Shown: positions 43,781 through 52,673, numbered from the stretch's first letter. The stretch: 64,000 nt of DNA from Candidatus Melainabacteria bacterium (GCA_003258725.1 QHMG01000013.1:1-64000), one strand, 5' to 3'. The notes: generated from the letters alone by a model not told the origin. Translations and numbers: made by a program.

Positions 43781-44812
43781 ATGAAAGTTTTAATTGTTGA
43801 TGAGAATGCTACTAACTTAAAAATTTTGTCTATGTTATTAGCAAAAGACAATTATGACGTAAAGACAGCAAATTCTTCAGACAGCGCATTAGCAAAAATG
43901 TCTAAGAGTTTTGATTTGGTAATATTGGATACTAATTTATCAGACAGAAATGGCTTTGATACTTGCAAAAAAATTAAAGAAAACCCTGAATTTAGAAGTA
44001 TCCCTATCATTTTAATTTCAAGAGAATCTCGCACAGATGATATCGTAAAAGCGTTTGCTAGTGGTGCAAATGACCTTATGACAACACCTTTCAAACTAGA
44101 AGAGGTTAGAGAACGTATTGCAAAGCAAATTAAATTAAGAGATTTGCAAAATAGCGCTAACAAATCAGAAGTTGAAAGAATCACAAACGAGCAAATGGAA
44201 ACCATATTTTCGCTTGCTAAACTTGCTCAATCAAAAGATGATGACACTGGTCATCACTTAGAAAGAGTAAGACGTTATTGCAAAATTTTGGCAGTAGAAT
44301 TAACAAAACCAATTTACAAACAAGAAATTACACGTCAGTTCATAAAAGATTTGGAACTTGCAGCACCATTACACGATGTGGGCAAGGTTGGCATCGCTGA
44401 TGAAATCGTATTAAAGCCGGATAAACTTACTGAGGCTGAATTTGAGCAAATGAAGCAACACACAATAATTGGTTACAACATGCTAAAAGATGTTCAAAAT
44501 CAATTTGGTGACAGTAAATTTATCAAAATGGCTATGAACATTGCACGTTATCATCACGAAAGATATGACGGAACAGGTTATCCAGACGGTTTGAGCAAAA
44601 CTGATATTCCGCTTGAAGCTCGTATATTAGCCGTTGCCGATGTTTATGACGCGTTAAGGACTCAAAAACCTTATCACGACTCTATTTCTCACGAAAAAGC
44701 CTTTGAGGTAATTAAGGGTGGTCGTGAATTGCAATTCGATTACATGATGGTAAAAGCACTAAAAAAAGTTCATCACGAGTTTGAAAAAGTTTGGGACGAA
44801 TTAGGCGATTAA
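43781..44812 (+). CDS. Response-regulator / HD-GYP cyclic-di-GMP phosphodiesterase
   Basis: A 343-aa protein. REC domain at residues 1-115: acidic VDEN, phospho-acceptor Asp50 in LVILDTNLSDRNGFD. The usual Lys before Pro is Thr102 (LMTTPF), so phosphorylation signalling may be altered. HD-GYP domain at 130-340: GHHLERVRRYC, APLHDVGKVGIAD (HD at 198-199) and YHHERYDGTGYPDG (258-270), all catalytic residues intact. It probably lowers c-di-GMP, which would fit switching between motility and attachment. The ribosome site is AAGGAG. Confidence 0.92.
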   Translation: MKVLIVDENATNLKILSMLLAKDNYDVKTANSSDSALAKMSKSFDLVILDTNLSDRNGFDTCKKIKENPEFRSIPIILISRESRTDDIVKAFASGANDLMTTPFKLEEVRERIAKQIKLRDLQNSANKSEVERITNEQMETIFSLAKLAQSKDDDTGHHLERVRRYCKILAVELTKPIYKQEITRQFIKDLELAAPLHDVGKVGIADEIVLKPDKLTEAEFEQMKQHTIIGYNMLKDVQNQFGDSKFIKMAMNIARYHHERYDGTGYPDGLSKTDIPLEARILAVADVYDALRTQKPYHDSISHEKAFEVIKGGRELQFDYMMVKALKKVHHEFEKVWDELGD

Positions 44813-44833
44813 ATTTTAATTATTTAATAAATT

Positions 44834-44881
44834 GTCAGGCTTGCCTGACCTACTTTTTGTTGGGGTGAAAACCCAACCTAC
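44834..44881. repeat. Two adjacent GTAGGT-type palindromic repeats
   Basis: Read on the minus strand, GTAGGTCAGGCAAGCCTGAC (44853-44834) and a GTAGGTTGGG / CCCCAAC hairpin (44881-44859) both begin with GTAGGT and form short stems. A third member lies at 56696-56716. A separate GTCATACC / GGTATGAC inverted repeat follows near 44896-44922. These are small dispersed REP-like elements. Confidence 0.65.
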
Positions 44882-44971
44882 GTTGTTATAATCTCGTCAT
44901 ACCGCAACAAGTGTGGTATGACATAATATTTTATACTATATTACGAAATATTACAAACAAGGCTCTAACGC

Positions 44972-44998
44972 TAAAGATTACATGATTTTAGCCGATAA
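44972..44998 (+). promoter_or_regulatory. Perfect sigma-28 (FliA) promoter
   Basis: TAAA at 44972-44975, a 15-base spacer, then GCCGATAA at 44991-44998: an exact match to the flagellar sigma-28 consensus. It lies 36 bases before the ATG at 45034. Confidence 0.85.
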
Positions 44999-45033
44999 TA
45001 TTCATGTAGGTAGCAAAAAAGGAATGTGTAATT

Positions 45034-46737
45034 ATGGGATTAGCAGCATCACAAGCAAGACTATTAACAATCACATCACGTTTGTCTTCAGTAGAATTGA
45101 AGCAACAACGTATTGCTATGGACAAAATGCGTTTGGCAAATGACCAAGACGGTGTATCAGAAAAATATACGAATGCTTTAAATAATAAAACACTATCAAT
45201 TTCAAACGGTAGTAAAGAAATTCCAATGAATTATTCAACATTAGCTGCTCAAGGTTATTCTGTCGTTAGAGCATCCGATGGATTAGCCCCATATAAAGGT
45301 AATGCAAACAATACAACAATAGATAGCAGTGGTAATAAAGTTGTAACAAAACCAACTTGTCCAAGACCAGAGGAATACACTGCAGCTGAACGAGTTCAAT
45401 ATGATTACAATCTTTTTTCAGAAGAGAAAAAAGCAGAAGCAAAAAAATGGGATACACAGTTAAACACTTTCAAATCAACTTATGGTGATTACCCAACATC
45501 TCAAACTGTATCAATGAATGAGATGTTGAAAAAGACCTCTTTAGGTTATAATACTACTATCGGTAGTGCATTCAGTAGTGGCAACTCTTTTAATAAAAAT
45601 ATTTCATCAAAAACTCTGTATGATATTGCAAATCCATCAGGTGGCGAAAAAGACTATGTTGTTTTATTAGCTCAAGATGGTGGAAAAGTTGGTGGCGTAC
45701 CTATGGATGCAGCCAAAAAGAAATTTACAGAAATTGGTAATACTTTAATCCCTAAAATAGCTCAAACTTTAGGGATAACTTCAGCAAATGATTCATTTAC
45801 AAATGAAATGAAAAAATATGTTGAAACTTTGAAAAATAACATTACTTTTAGTGATAGAAATAGAGAACGTGATACAAATAAAGCATACGAATATGCTGTT
45901 AATGAAGCAAGAAGTGGTCTCGTTGGTAACCTAACAGAAACATATAAGAAAGGTTCAGATAACGATGGTTATATGTTAAATTTATCAGAAATGGTAAGAC
46001 GTTTAATGCAAAAAGCGGTATCTTATTACACAGCTTCTGTATCTACTGAAACTCAAGTTTTGAATAAAAAAACAAATACATCTAATATGGATTCCAAACT
46101 AACCTTGACCATAAGCTCAAAAGGTTATTCACAAAAGGAATGGCTTGAAAAAGCAAAAGAATTGTTTGACAAGCAAAAATATACGTCAATGAATTGGAAT
46201 GAAGCATTAAAAGTAGCCGAAAAGGGCTATGATAAAGCAACTTCCGAAAAGGGTACTTATACAACTCCAGAGTCAGAATATCAAGAAGCTTTAAATACTT
46301 ACAACAGAAATGTTGCAGATGCAAAAGCGCAATGGGATGCTTATGATGCCTATATAAATGGTGATACAACAAACAATAACGCATCAAAAACTGAAAGTTC
46401 AACAACAACTCCGGCTGAAGAATTTTATAATCAGTTGCAAAACTCTCAATTCTTAATTCAAGGTATATTGAGTGGCTACTTGACATTAATGAAAGACGGT
46501 CAACAAGTTTCATTATCTTCAGCAACCGACATCATTGAAAGTTATGATAAAACTGATGATGCAGCTGCAGAAGCTGAATACAACGCACAAATGAACAAAA
46601 TTAACAGAAAAGAAAAAATATTAGATATGCAAGCAAAACGTCTTGATACTGAATATTCTGCTCTAACTAATGAATACAATTCAATTAAATCAATTATAGA
46701 CAACCATACGCAAAAAGATTTTTCATACTTTAGCTAA
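45034..46737 (+). CDS. Sigma-28-controlled protein with flagellar axial-type architecture
   Basis: A 567-aa protein without signal peptide or membrane helix. The N-terminus (MGLAASQARLLTITSRLSSV, ELKQQRIAMDKMRLAND) and the C-terminus (INRKEKILDMQAKRLDTEY, then SIKSIIDN) are helical coiled-coil regions around a long Ser/Thr/Asn-rich middle, the general plan of flagellar-exported axial proteins. The gene has a perfect sigma-28 promoter, so it belongs to the late flagellar regulon. Its C-terminal signature recurs in the partial gene at 1-75. No known flagellin or cap motif is seen. I infer a surface or export substrate of the flagellar secretion system. Confidence 0.7.
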   Translation: MGLAASQARLLTITSRLSSVELKQQRIAMDKMRLANDQDGVSEKYTNALNNKTLSISNGSKEIPMNYSTLAAQGYSVVRASDGLAPYKGNANNTTIDSSGNKVVTKPTCPRPEEYTAAERVQYDYNLFSEEKKAEAKKWDTQLNTFKSTYGDYPTSQTVSMNEMLKKTSLGYNTTIGSAFSSGNSFNKNISSKTLYDIANPSGGEKDYVVLLAQDGGKVGGVPMDAAKKKFTEIGNTLIPKIAQTLGITSANDSFTNEMKKYVETLKNNITFSDRNRERDTNKAYEYAVNEARSGLVGNLTETYKKGSDNDGYMLNLSEMVRRLMQKAVSYYTASVSTETQVLNKKTNTSNMDSKLTLTISSKGYSQKEWLEKAKELFDKQKYTSMNWNEALKVAEKGYDKATSEKGTYTTPESEYQEALNTYNRNVADAKAQWDAYDAYINGDTTNNNASKTESSTTTPAEEFYNQLQNSQFLIQGILSGYLTLMKDGQQVSLSSATDIIESYDKTDDAAAEAEYNAQMNKINRKEKILDMQAKRLDTEYSALTNEYNSIKSIIDNHTQKDFSYFS

Positions 46738-46865
46738 TGATTAGAATTTTGATATGTTAAAAATAGGTCGTTTATAAAACTTTTTTAACTTTATTACTCT
46801 GCATCAATGCAACGTTAATGCTTAATTGGAAAATTTATGAGTTTTGTCAAAATAATAATAAAAGT

Positions 46866-46892
46866 AAGGCGCAAGCGGTACGCTTGCGCCTT
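46866..46892. terminator. Terminator between convergent 45034 gene and symporter
   Basis: A 12-bp G+C-rich stem (46866-46877 with 46881-46892, GTA loop). T-rich sequence follows on the minus side, moderately on the plus side. Confidence 0.75.
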
Positions 46893-46916
46893 TATAAATA
46901 ATTATTCTTTAATCAA

Positions 46917-48455
46917 TTACACATCTGTTTCATCACATTTTTGGTACCATTTTTTATTAAATGCCCAAGCAATTTTGTGACGTTTTGCGTATTCACACAA
47001 ATCTTTTTTTATTTCTGGTGCTAAGATGTACATTGTAATAATATTTGGTACTGACATTGAAATCATCATTGCATCTGTAATATTGATTACTGAAGTTACG
47101 CTCATAACTGAACCAATAATAATAAATGCACAGTAAATCAATTGGAAAGTTAATGTACGTTTTTTACCTTCACCAAACAAGAAATTCCAAGATTTTTGTC
47201 CGTAATATGCCCATGAAATAATTGTAGATAGAGCAAACAATACAACTACAACAACTAAAATATATGGGAAAAATGAAATTACTGATTCAAAAGCAGATGA
47301 AGTCAATTGAACACCTGAAATTCCACCACCTGGTTTATAAGTGCCTGTTACAACAATTACAAACGCAGTCAACATACATAACAAACCTGTCAACAATGGT
47401 TCAATCAATGATACGAAACCTTGTGAGATTGGTTCTTTTGTTTTTACTGTTGCATAAGCAATCGGTGCAGAACCTGTACCAGCTTCGTTTGTTTGAACTG
47501 AACGACGTAATCCCATAATAATTGTACCAAAGATACCACCTGCTACCGCTTCTGGGAAGAAGGCTTGTTTTACTATTACGAACAATGCGTGTGGAATATG
47601 TGTAAAGTTTGCTACAATTACCACTAAACCTGAAATAATATACAAAGCGCACATAAATGGCACAATTTTTTCTGTAACTTTTGCGATACTCTTAATACCG
47701 CCAACAATAATTAATCCAACAACAATAGCGACAATTAAACCAATCAGCCAATTTTGACCAGTCAAATTCCAGCCTAAAGCACCAGAAATACCGATAACTT
47801 GTTCAACTGTTTGGTTAATTTGAATCATATTACCGCCAGTAAGTCCGCCACAGATACAAAGAATTGCAAACATAACAGATAACGGTTGACCCAGCCAACG
47901 CATTTTTTTACGAGTCAATCCATGAGCCATATAGTGCATTGGACCGCCAGAAATTGAACCATCTAAATTGAAACGTCTATATTTTACAGCTAACGATGCT
48001 TCTACAAATTTTAAAGACATACCAAAGATTGCACCAACGAAAATCCAAAAAGCAGCTCCTGGTCCACCTAAAGAAATTGCAATTGCAGCACCTGCGATTG
48101 AACCCATACCAATTGTTCCAGACAAAGCTGTTGCAAGAGCTTGGAAAGATGAAACCTCACCGTCACCTTCACTATCTTTATCGGCAGGCTTTTTCAATAC
48201 ATCAATCGCATGCTTAAAGCCCCAAATTGCTATGCCTCTAAGGTAAATTGTAAAGAAAATACCCGCAATAATAATCCAAAAAATGATAATCGGCACATCT
48301 GTACCGCATACAGGAATTGGGAAGAAAATTATACTTGCAATCTTGTCCGAGATTGGTGCAACATGTTTTTCTAACGTTTGGTCGATATTAAGCGCAAAAC
48401 ATTGTTGTGCTGTAAAAATCAGCGCTAATAACGAAAACAAAAACTTGTTGTACAT
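46917..48455 (-). CDS. Alanine/glycine:cation symporter family (AGCS) transporter
   Basis: A 512-aa inner-membrane carrier with about 11 helices. Family motifs: SSFQALATALSGTIGMGSIAG, GGPGAAFWIFVGAIFGMSLKF, GGPMHYMAHGL and RRSVQTNEAGTGSAPIAYAT. It takes up alanine or glycine with Na+. Ahead of the first transporter helix is an extra hydrophobic segment (FLFSLLALIFTAQQCFA), which looks like a cleavable signal peptide. Single-gene unit. Confidence 0.93.
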   Translation of the reverse strand: MYNKFLFSLLALIFTAQQCFALNIDQTLEKHVAPISDKIASIIFFPIPVCGTDVPIIIFWIIIAGIFFTIYLRGIAIWGFKHAIDVLKKPADKDSEGDGEVSSFQALATALSGTIGMGSIAGAAIAISLGGPGAAFWIFVGAIFGMSLKFVEASLAVKYRRFNLDGSISGGPMHYMAHGLTRKKMRWLGQPLSVMFAILCICGGLTGGNMIQINQTVEQVIGISGALGWNLTGQNWLIGLIVAIVVGLIIVGGIKSIAKVTEKIVPFMCALYIISGLVVIVANFTHIPHALFVIVKQAFFPEAVAGGIFGTIIMGLRRSVQTNEAGTGSAPIAYATVKTKEPISQGFVSLIEPLLTGLLCMLTAFVIVVTGTYKPGGGISGVQLTSSAFESVISFFPYILVVVVVLFALSTIISWAYYGQKSWNFLFGEGKKRTLTFQLIYCAFIIIGSVMSVTSVINITDAMMISMSVPNIITMYILAPEIKKDLCEYAKRHKIAWAFNKKWYQKCDETDV

Positions 48456-48550
48456 AAATATAATTCCTAACTACTTCTACTGAGCAAGCACCAATCTATA
48501 CGCTTGCCATATTACGATTATAGCAAAAACATACTAAAATTAAGAAATCT

Positions 48551-49624
48551 TTATATATTTTTTAAAATATTTTGAAGGTAATTATCCGCACAAGTTGTAG
48601 AATTATAGTCTGTAACCGTATTGTAACAATTTTGTAATATGTTATAAATTTGACCCTCGTCTAAGTTCAAAATTTTTTCAATTATTGCTTTTATAGACTC
48701 AACATTTGGTTCTGTCAAAAATCCGTTTACACCGTCTTTTATAATTCCGTCAATTCCATCATTTTTAGTGCAAACTGTAACACAGCCCATTGCCATAGCC
48801 TCTAAATAAGCCATACCAAAGGTTTCATGTACACTCGGCAAAACAAAAATATCCGACATTTGCATTGTTTCTAAAACAATATCTTTAGGCAAATAGCCTG
48901 TAAATTTAATATTAGAAGAAAGTTTAACCAATGGCTCTAACTCTTTACCTTCACCTATTACTGTCAATTTAATTTTTTCATTATCTTTTACTGCTTTAAT
49001 CAGTTTATCAATATTTTTGCGTTTAATTAGCTGGGCACAAGTCACAATATTAACCTGCCTATCACGCATTGAAGGAATTTGGCGCTTTATTGGTTGCACT
49101 TCAATTCCACTTGGCGCAACAAAAGTTTTGTATTCATACTGCGGATAAAGCTCTAAAAACTTTTGACGCAAAACAAAACTTCTACAAGCAATTCCAACAG
49201 CTCTTTCATAAGCACATTCCATTTGATGTTTAAAATAAATTGAATAAATAGGTTTTGTCAAAACATCAATATCTGAACAATGTACCGCACAGATGACTTT
49301 GCCCTCAAAGTGGTTTGATGCAATAATTCCAGACGGCATGTGAGCCACGATTACATCATAATTTTCGCAAATTTGTTTTGGTAATTTATTTTTGATATCA
49401 CCCCAAAAAGGTGTTAAATAGTTCGCATTAAAAGCGTTTTCGTATTGTCCTGTTTTATAAAAAGGTTTGTGTCGCAAAAAAGAGTTCAAAAGAAAATTAG
49501 GGCGGATAACATCAACATCATGACCTGCTTTTCTCCACGATTTTACAAAATTATACAGCGTTTTTGGAGTATTCTTTTCTTCGTCTCTTATTGGGTACAA
49601 ATCTGTCAAAAACAATATTTTCAT
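48551..49624 (-). CDS. Glycosyltransferase family 4
   Basis: A 357-aa GT-B enzyme: MKILFLTDLYPIRDEEK at the start, IVTCAQLIKRKNIDKLIKAV opening the second domain, VIGEGKELEPL, and the donor-binding region VLPSVHETFGMAYLEAMAMG. It likely adds a hexose to a cell-surface glycan or lipid on the cytoplasmic face. It stands alone; its start lies about 85 bases from the leader of peptide locus B, as waaA does to locus A. Confidence 0.9.
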   Translation of the reverse strand: MKILFLTDLYPIRDEEKNTPKTLYNFVKSWRKAGHDVDVIRPNFLLNSFLRHKPFYKTGQYENAFNANYLTPFWGDIKNKLPKQICENYDVIVAHMPSGIIASNHFEGKVICAVHCSDIDVLTKPIYSIYFKHQMECAYERAVGIACRSFVLRQKFLELYPQYEYKTFVAPSGIEVQPIKRQIPSMRDRQVNIVTCAQLIKRKNIDKLIKAVKDNEKIKLTVIGEGKELEPLVKLSSNIKFTGYLPKDIVLETMQMSDIFVLPSVHETFGMAYLEAMAMGCVTVCTKNDGIDGIIKDGVNGFLTEPNVESIKAIIEKILNLDEGQIYNILQNCYNTVTDYNSTTCADNYLQNILKNI

Positions 49625-49673
49625 AGTCCAATTATAACACGGGCTAAATTATAAATTAAATTTTATTAAAAAC

Positions 49674-49702
49674 TGTACAAACATAAAAATAACGTATATA
49701 AT
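49674..49702 (+). promoter_or_regulatory. Promoter of peptide locus B
   Basis: TGTACA (49674-49679) and a perfect TATAAT (49697-49702) are 17 bases apart. A start near 49709 would place AGGGTAGTTCC at the very 5' end of the mRNA. Confidence 0.65.
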
Positions 49703-49708
49703 TTTAGT

Positions 49709-49771
49709 AGGGTAGTTCCCTATCACTCCTCTACACACGACAGGCTAAGAAATGGTAGAAGGGAGGTGATA
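49709..49771 (+). promoter_or_regulatory. Leader of locus B with sequestrable ribosome site
   Basis: It begins AGGGTAGTTCC (49709-49719), identical to locus A. TATCACTCCTC (49721-49731) can pair with GGGAGGTGATA (49761-49771) in 10 of 11 positions including wobbles, enclosing the ribosome site in a hairpin. An AAGAAATGG stretch before the ribosome site is also shared with locus A. Confidence 0.6.
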
Positions 49772-49774
49772 AAA

Positions 49775-49873
49775 ATGGAATTATATTTTGTCTTATTTCT
49801 TGAATTTTTAATTCAGAAATATAAAGATAAAGCCCCAATAATAGAACTATTGGAGCTAATCTTAAAAATGTAA
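49775..49873 (+). CDS. 32-aa hydrophobic peptide, candidate type I toxin B
   Basis: ATG 49775 to TAA 49871-49873 behind GGGAGGTG. The peptide has a hydrophobic N-half (MELYFVLFLEFLIQKY) and a second amphipathic stretch (APIIELLELILKM). It does not resemble the 24-aa peptide of locus A in sequence, yet leader, ribosome site, position upstream of a minus-strand glycan gene and predicted antisense RNA are alike. The toxin role is inference. Confidence 0.58.
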   Translation: MELYFVLFLEFLIQKYKDKAPIIELLELILKM

Positions 49874-49937
49874 TTCTTTAGGGGGACTAAGTTAAAGCCT
49901 TAAAGTTACTTGCGGTTCTTTAGGGCTTTACCCCTAT
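49820..49937 (-). ncRNA. Predicted antisense RNA of locus B
   Basis: From a start near 49937 the RNA would form a 5' hairpin of 12 bp with one wobble (49929-49918 with 49905-49894). It would end at a 10-bp stem (49857-49848 with 49840-49831, 7-base loop) followed by a U-rich tract, inside the peptide gene. The layout matches the antisense RNA of locus A. Confidence 0.52.
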
Positions 49938-49943
49938 ATAAAT

Positions 49944-49972
49944 ATTATTTACTATTTTCTATATTTTGTCAA
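49944..49972 (-). promoter_or_regulatory. Antisense promoter of locus B
   Basis: On the minus strand a perfect TTGACA (49972-49967) and AATAAT (49949-49944) are 17 bases apart. It begins four bases after the stop codon of the sigma factor gene, so read-through from that gene could add to antisense transcription. Confidence 0.55.
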
Positions 49973-49975
49973 TCT

Positions 49976-50986
49976 CTATGCGCCAAAATAATTTTTCAAA
50001 CCAATTGTAAGGTTTTCGTTTTTGCACATTTTCTTTAATTTTGCAATCGCTCTATTTTCAATTTGACGTATTCTTTCTCTTGAAACACCATATTGTGAGC
50101 CGATTTCATCAAGAGTTTTCTTTCCGCCGTCACTATTTAAGCCATAGCGCATAATCAATACATCACGCTCTTTTGGCATCAATTGATTTAGCATTTTTTT
50201 GATGTCTTCCAACATACTTTCTTGGCTTACCATTGATTCCGGTGTGATTGTTGAATTATCAACAATATAATCAGCAATTTTTGAAGAATCATCTTTTTGA
50301 TTTGCTGGAGTTTCCATACTGATTGTTGGTTGAGCAGATTTTAAAATTTGGTTTAATTTTGCAACAGATATTCCCAAACGATAAGCAATTTCTTGCTTTG
50401 TTGGAGTTCTGCCAAGTTCTGTTGTCATATCAATTGTTGTCTTTTTAATTTTATTTAAAGATTCAATCATGTGAATTGGCAATCTAATTGAACGGGCTTT
50501 GTCAGCAATCGCACGAGTTATAGACTGTTGCACCCACCAAGTTGCATAAGTTGAAAACTTGTAACCTTTAGTATAATCAAATCTTTCGGCAGCCTTCATC
50601 AAGCCAATATTGCCCTCTTGAATTAAATCCAAGAATGACAAACCTCTGCCAATATATTTTTTTGCGATACTGACAACAAGGCGCAAATTAGCGTTTACCA
50701 ATACATTTTTAGAAAATTCACTATGCTCATCTTTGATTTTTTTTGCAATATCAAGTTCTTCTTCCGGCGACAACATAGGAATTTTACCGATTTGTTGAAG
50801 GTAAATTCTAACAGAATCGTCTGTATTTACTGAATTTATACTTTCTTGAACTTTTGGATCTGCGACTGTATTTAAGATGTTTTCTGCATCATCTTCATCT
50901 TCTTGTTCTTCTTGAAGACTATGAAAATCAACACCTTCTTCTGATATTTCGTCGTTTAATTCAAAATTTTCTACTTTTTTACTCAT
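49976..50986 (-). CDS. rpoD: Primary-type RNA polymerase sigma factor (RpoD/SigA)
   Basis: A 336-aa sigma-70 protein with all core regions: 1.2 (DSVRIYLQQIGKIPMLSPEE), 2 (ANLRLVVSIAKKYIGRGLSF, DLIQEGNIGLMKAAERFDY, FSTYATWWVQQSI), 3 and 4.2 (RYGLNSDGGKKTLDEIG, VSRERIRQIENRAIAKLK). Region 1.1 is only a short acidic stretch. Probably the housekeeping sigma factor. It lies downstream of rlmB on the same strand. Confidence 0.95.
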   Translation of the reverse strand: MSKKVENFELNDEISEEGVDFHSLQEEQEDEDDAENILNTVADPKVQESINSVNTDDSVRIYLQQIGKIPMLSPEEELDIAKKIKDEHSEFSKNVLVNANLRLVVSIAKKYIGRGLSFLDLIQEGNIGLMKAAERFDYTKGYKFSTYATWWVQQSITRAIADKARSIRLPIHMIESLNKIKKTTIDMTTELGRTPTKQEIAYRLGISVAKLNQILKSAQPTISMETPANQKDDSSKIADYIVDNSTITPESMVSQESMLEDIKKMLNQLMPKERDVLIMRYGLNSDGGKKTLDEIGSQYGVSRERIRQIENRAIAKLKKMCKNENLTIGLKNYFGA

Positions 50987-51021
50987 AATCCTATCCTACA
51001 ATAATTCTTCTAAAAAAGAAA

Positions 51022-51771
51022 TTATTTAACATTTGCATTTTTAATATTCTTTTGGCGAACAGCCTCAAAAATAATAATACTCAAAGCATTTGATACATTT
51101 AACGAATTGAATTTTTTCATCATTGGAATTTTTACTTGAAAATCTGCCATTTTAATTATGGACTTTGAAACACCTGCATGTTCAGCCCCCATAACAAGCG
51201 CAAAATTCATATCCGTATAATCTACATCATAATAATTATCTTTTGCATCAGCCTCAGCCGCAATTACCCACCAATCTGATTCTTGTAATTTTTGTAATGC
51301 ACTAACTAGGCTATTTACTTTTATAATTGAAATGTGATTTGTTGCACCAGCAGAAGTTTTTTCTACAACCGAATTAACTTGAACACTTCGGCGTGACGGA
51401 ATCATGATTGCTTCGACACCCGCACAAACACAAGTTCTGATGATTGCACCCAGATTATTAGCATCTTCAACTCCGTCTAGCACAACTAAAGAACTATTTT
51501 TATGAGGTTTTGAGAGAAATTCCTCAAATTCCATATATTTTATCGGCGAAATCAAAGCGATTACACCTTGATGACTAACCTCGTTGTACGGTGCAAATTT
51601 ATCTTTGCCTACAAATTGAAAAATGACACCTCTTTTTTGCGCCAACTCTTTAATTTTTGCAATTTTGTTATCTGTATGAATATTGTTTGCAATCCAAATT
51701 TTGTTAATTTCTCTTGTACCAGCTTCAAGCGCCTCTGTAACAGCGTTTTTACCGTAAATAATGTCCTCCAT
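51022..51771 (-). CDS. rlmB: RlmB/TrmH-family rRNA 2'-O-methyltransferase
   Basis: A 249-aa SPOUT enzyme from ATG 51771, which overlaps the nadA stop by one base (TAATG) and has AGAGG upstream. N-terminal substrate-binding domain (IIYGKNAVTEALEAG), then SpoU motifs VVLDGVEDANNLGAIIRTC, VMGAEHAGVSKSI and KFNSLNVSNALSI. The likely target is a 23S rRNA guanosine, as for E. coli RlmB. Confidence 0.93.
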   Translation of the reverse strand: MEDIIYGKNAVTEALEAGTREINKIWIANNIHTDNKIAKIKELAQKRGVIFQFVGKDKFAPYNEVSHQGVIALISPIKYMEFEEFLSKPHKNSSLVVLDGVEDANNLGAIIRTCVCAGVEAIMIPSRRSVQVNSVVEKTSAGATNHISIIKVNSLVSALQKLQESDWWVIAAEADAKDNYYDVDYTDMNFALVMGAEHAGVSKSIIKMADFQVKIPMMKKFNSLNVSNALSIIIFEAVRQKNIKNANVK

Positions 51772-52673
51772 TATTTGCAAACCTCTAACATTCTGTCGAT
51801 ACATTTTAACGCTTTTTTAGCCATTTCTTCATCTACTGTAATTTCGTTTGTTTCATTTTTCAATACATTATAAATATCTTCTAAAGAGTTTCGTTTCATA
51901 TTCGGACAAATAATATTGTCTTTGATTAAAATAAACTCTTTATCCTTGCAATCTCGTTGCAATCTGTCAACTACACCTTTTTCAGTCGCAATTACAAATT
52001 GTTTTTTGTCGCTTTCCATTGCATACTTCATAATTCCAGTTGTAGAGCCTACATAATCAGCTCTTAGACAAACCTCTTTATGACATTCTGGGTGAGCTAA
52101 AACTAAAGCATTCGGATATTTTTCACGAGCAGCGTCAATATCTTCTGGTTTAATTCTCAAGTGTGTTGGACAAAAACCTGTAAATGTATTAACTTTTACA
52201 TTTCCTAATTGGTTTTCAACCCATTTTCCTAAATATGTATCCGGAACAAACATAATTTCTTTTGCTTTCAAGCTATCAACGATTTTTACAGCATTTGAGC
52301 TTGTACAGCAAATATCACATTCTGATTTAACTTCCGCCGTTGAATTTACGTAGCAAACAACAGGCATTTCTGAATGTTGAGCTTTAAATTCTCTCAATTG
52401 TTTTAAATCAATCATATCTGCCATTAAGCAACCTGATTGCATATTCGGCAATAAAACTTTTTTATTTGGCGAAATAATTTTTGCAGTTTGTGCCATAAAA
52501 TAAACGCCTGCAAAAACTATTATATCAGCGTCAGTTTTTGCCGCCATTTGACTCAGGTAAAGCGAATCACCAACATAATCCGCAACTTCATCAATTTCTA
52601 TATTTTGATAACAGTGACCTAAAATTACCGCATTTTTTTCTTTTTTAAGTTTTAAAATTTCGTCTTTTAACAT
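51771..52673 (-). CDS. nadA: Quinolinate synthase
   Basis: A 300-aa 4Fe-4S enzyme making quinolinate from iminoaspartate and DHAP in NAD synthesis. Motifs: VILGHCYQNIEIDEVADYVG, LPNMQSGCLMADM, CYVNSTAEVKSECDICCTSS, VLAHPECHKEVCLRADYVGS and ATEKGVVDRLQRD. Three cluster cysteines are visible. nadB and nadC are not in the window. Translationally coupled to rlmB. Confidence 0.96.
   Translation of the reverse strand: MLKDEILKLKKEKNAVILGHCYQNIEIDEVADYVGDSLYLSQMAAKTDADIIVFAGVYFMAQTAKIISPNKKVLLPNMQSGCLMADMIDLKQLREFKAQHSEMPVVCYVNSTAEVKSECDICCTSSNAVKIVDSLKAKEIMFVPDTYLGKWVENQLGNVKVNTFTGFCPTHLRIKPEDIDAAREKYPNALVLAHPECHKEVCLRADYVGSTTGIMKYAMESDKKQFVIATEKGVVDRLQRDCKDKEFILIKDNIICPNMKRNSLEDIYNVLKNETNEITVDEEMAKKALKCIDRMLEVCK

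Noticed and set aside
43714..43851. N-terminal extension of the ACT-domain protein to 43851
   Set aside because: The extra 46 residues have no family match, overlap the divergent HD-GYP gene, and a family-sized start with a ribosome site exists at 43713.
47968..48246. Plus-strand open frame opposite the symporter gene
   Set aside because: Shadow of a conserved transporter gene, without ribosome site or recognisable domain.
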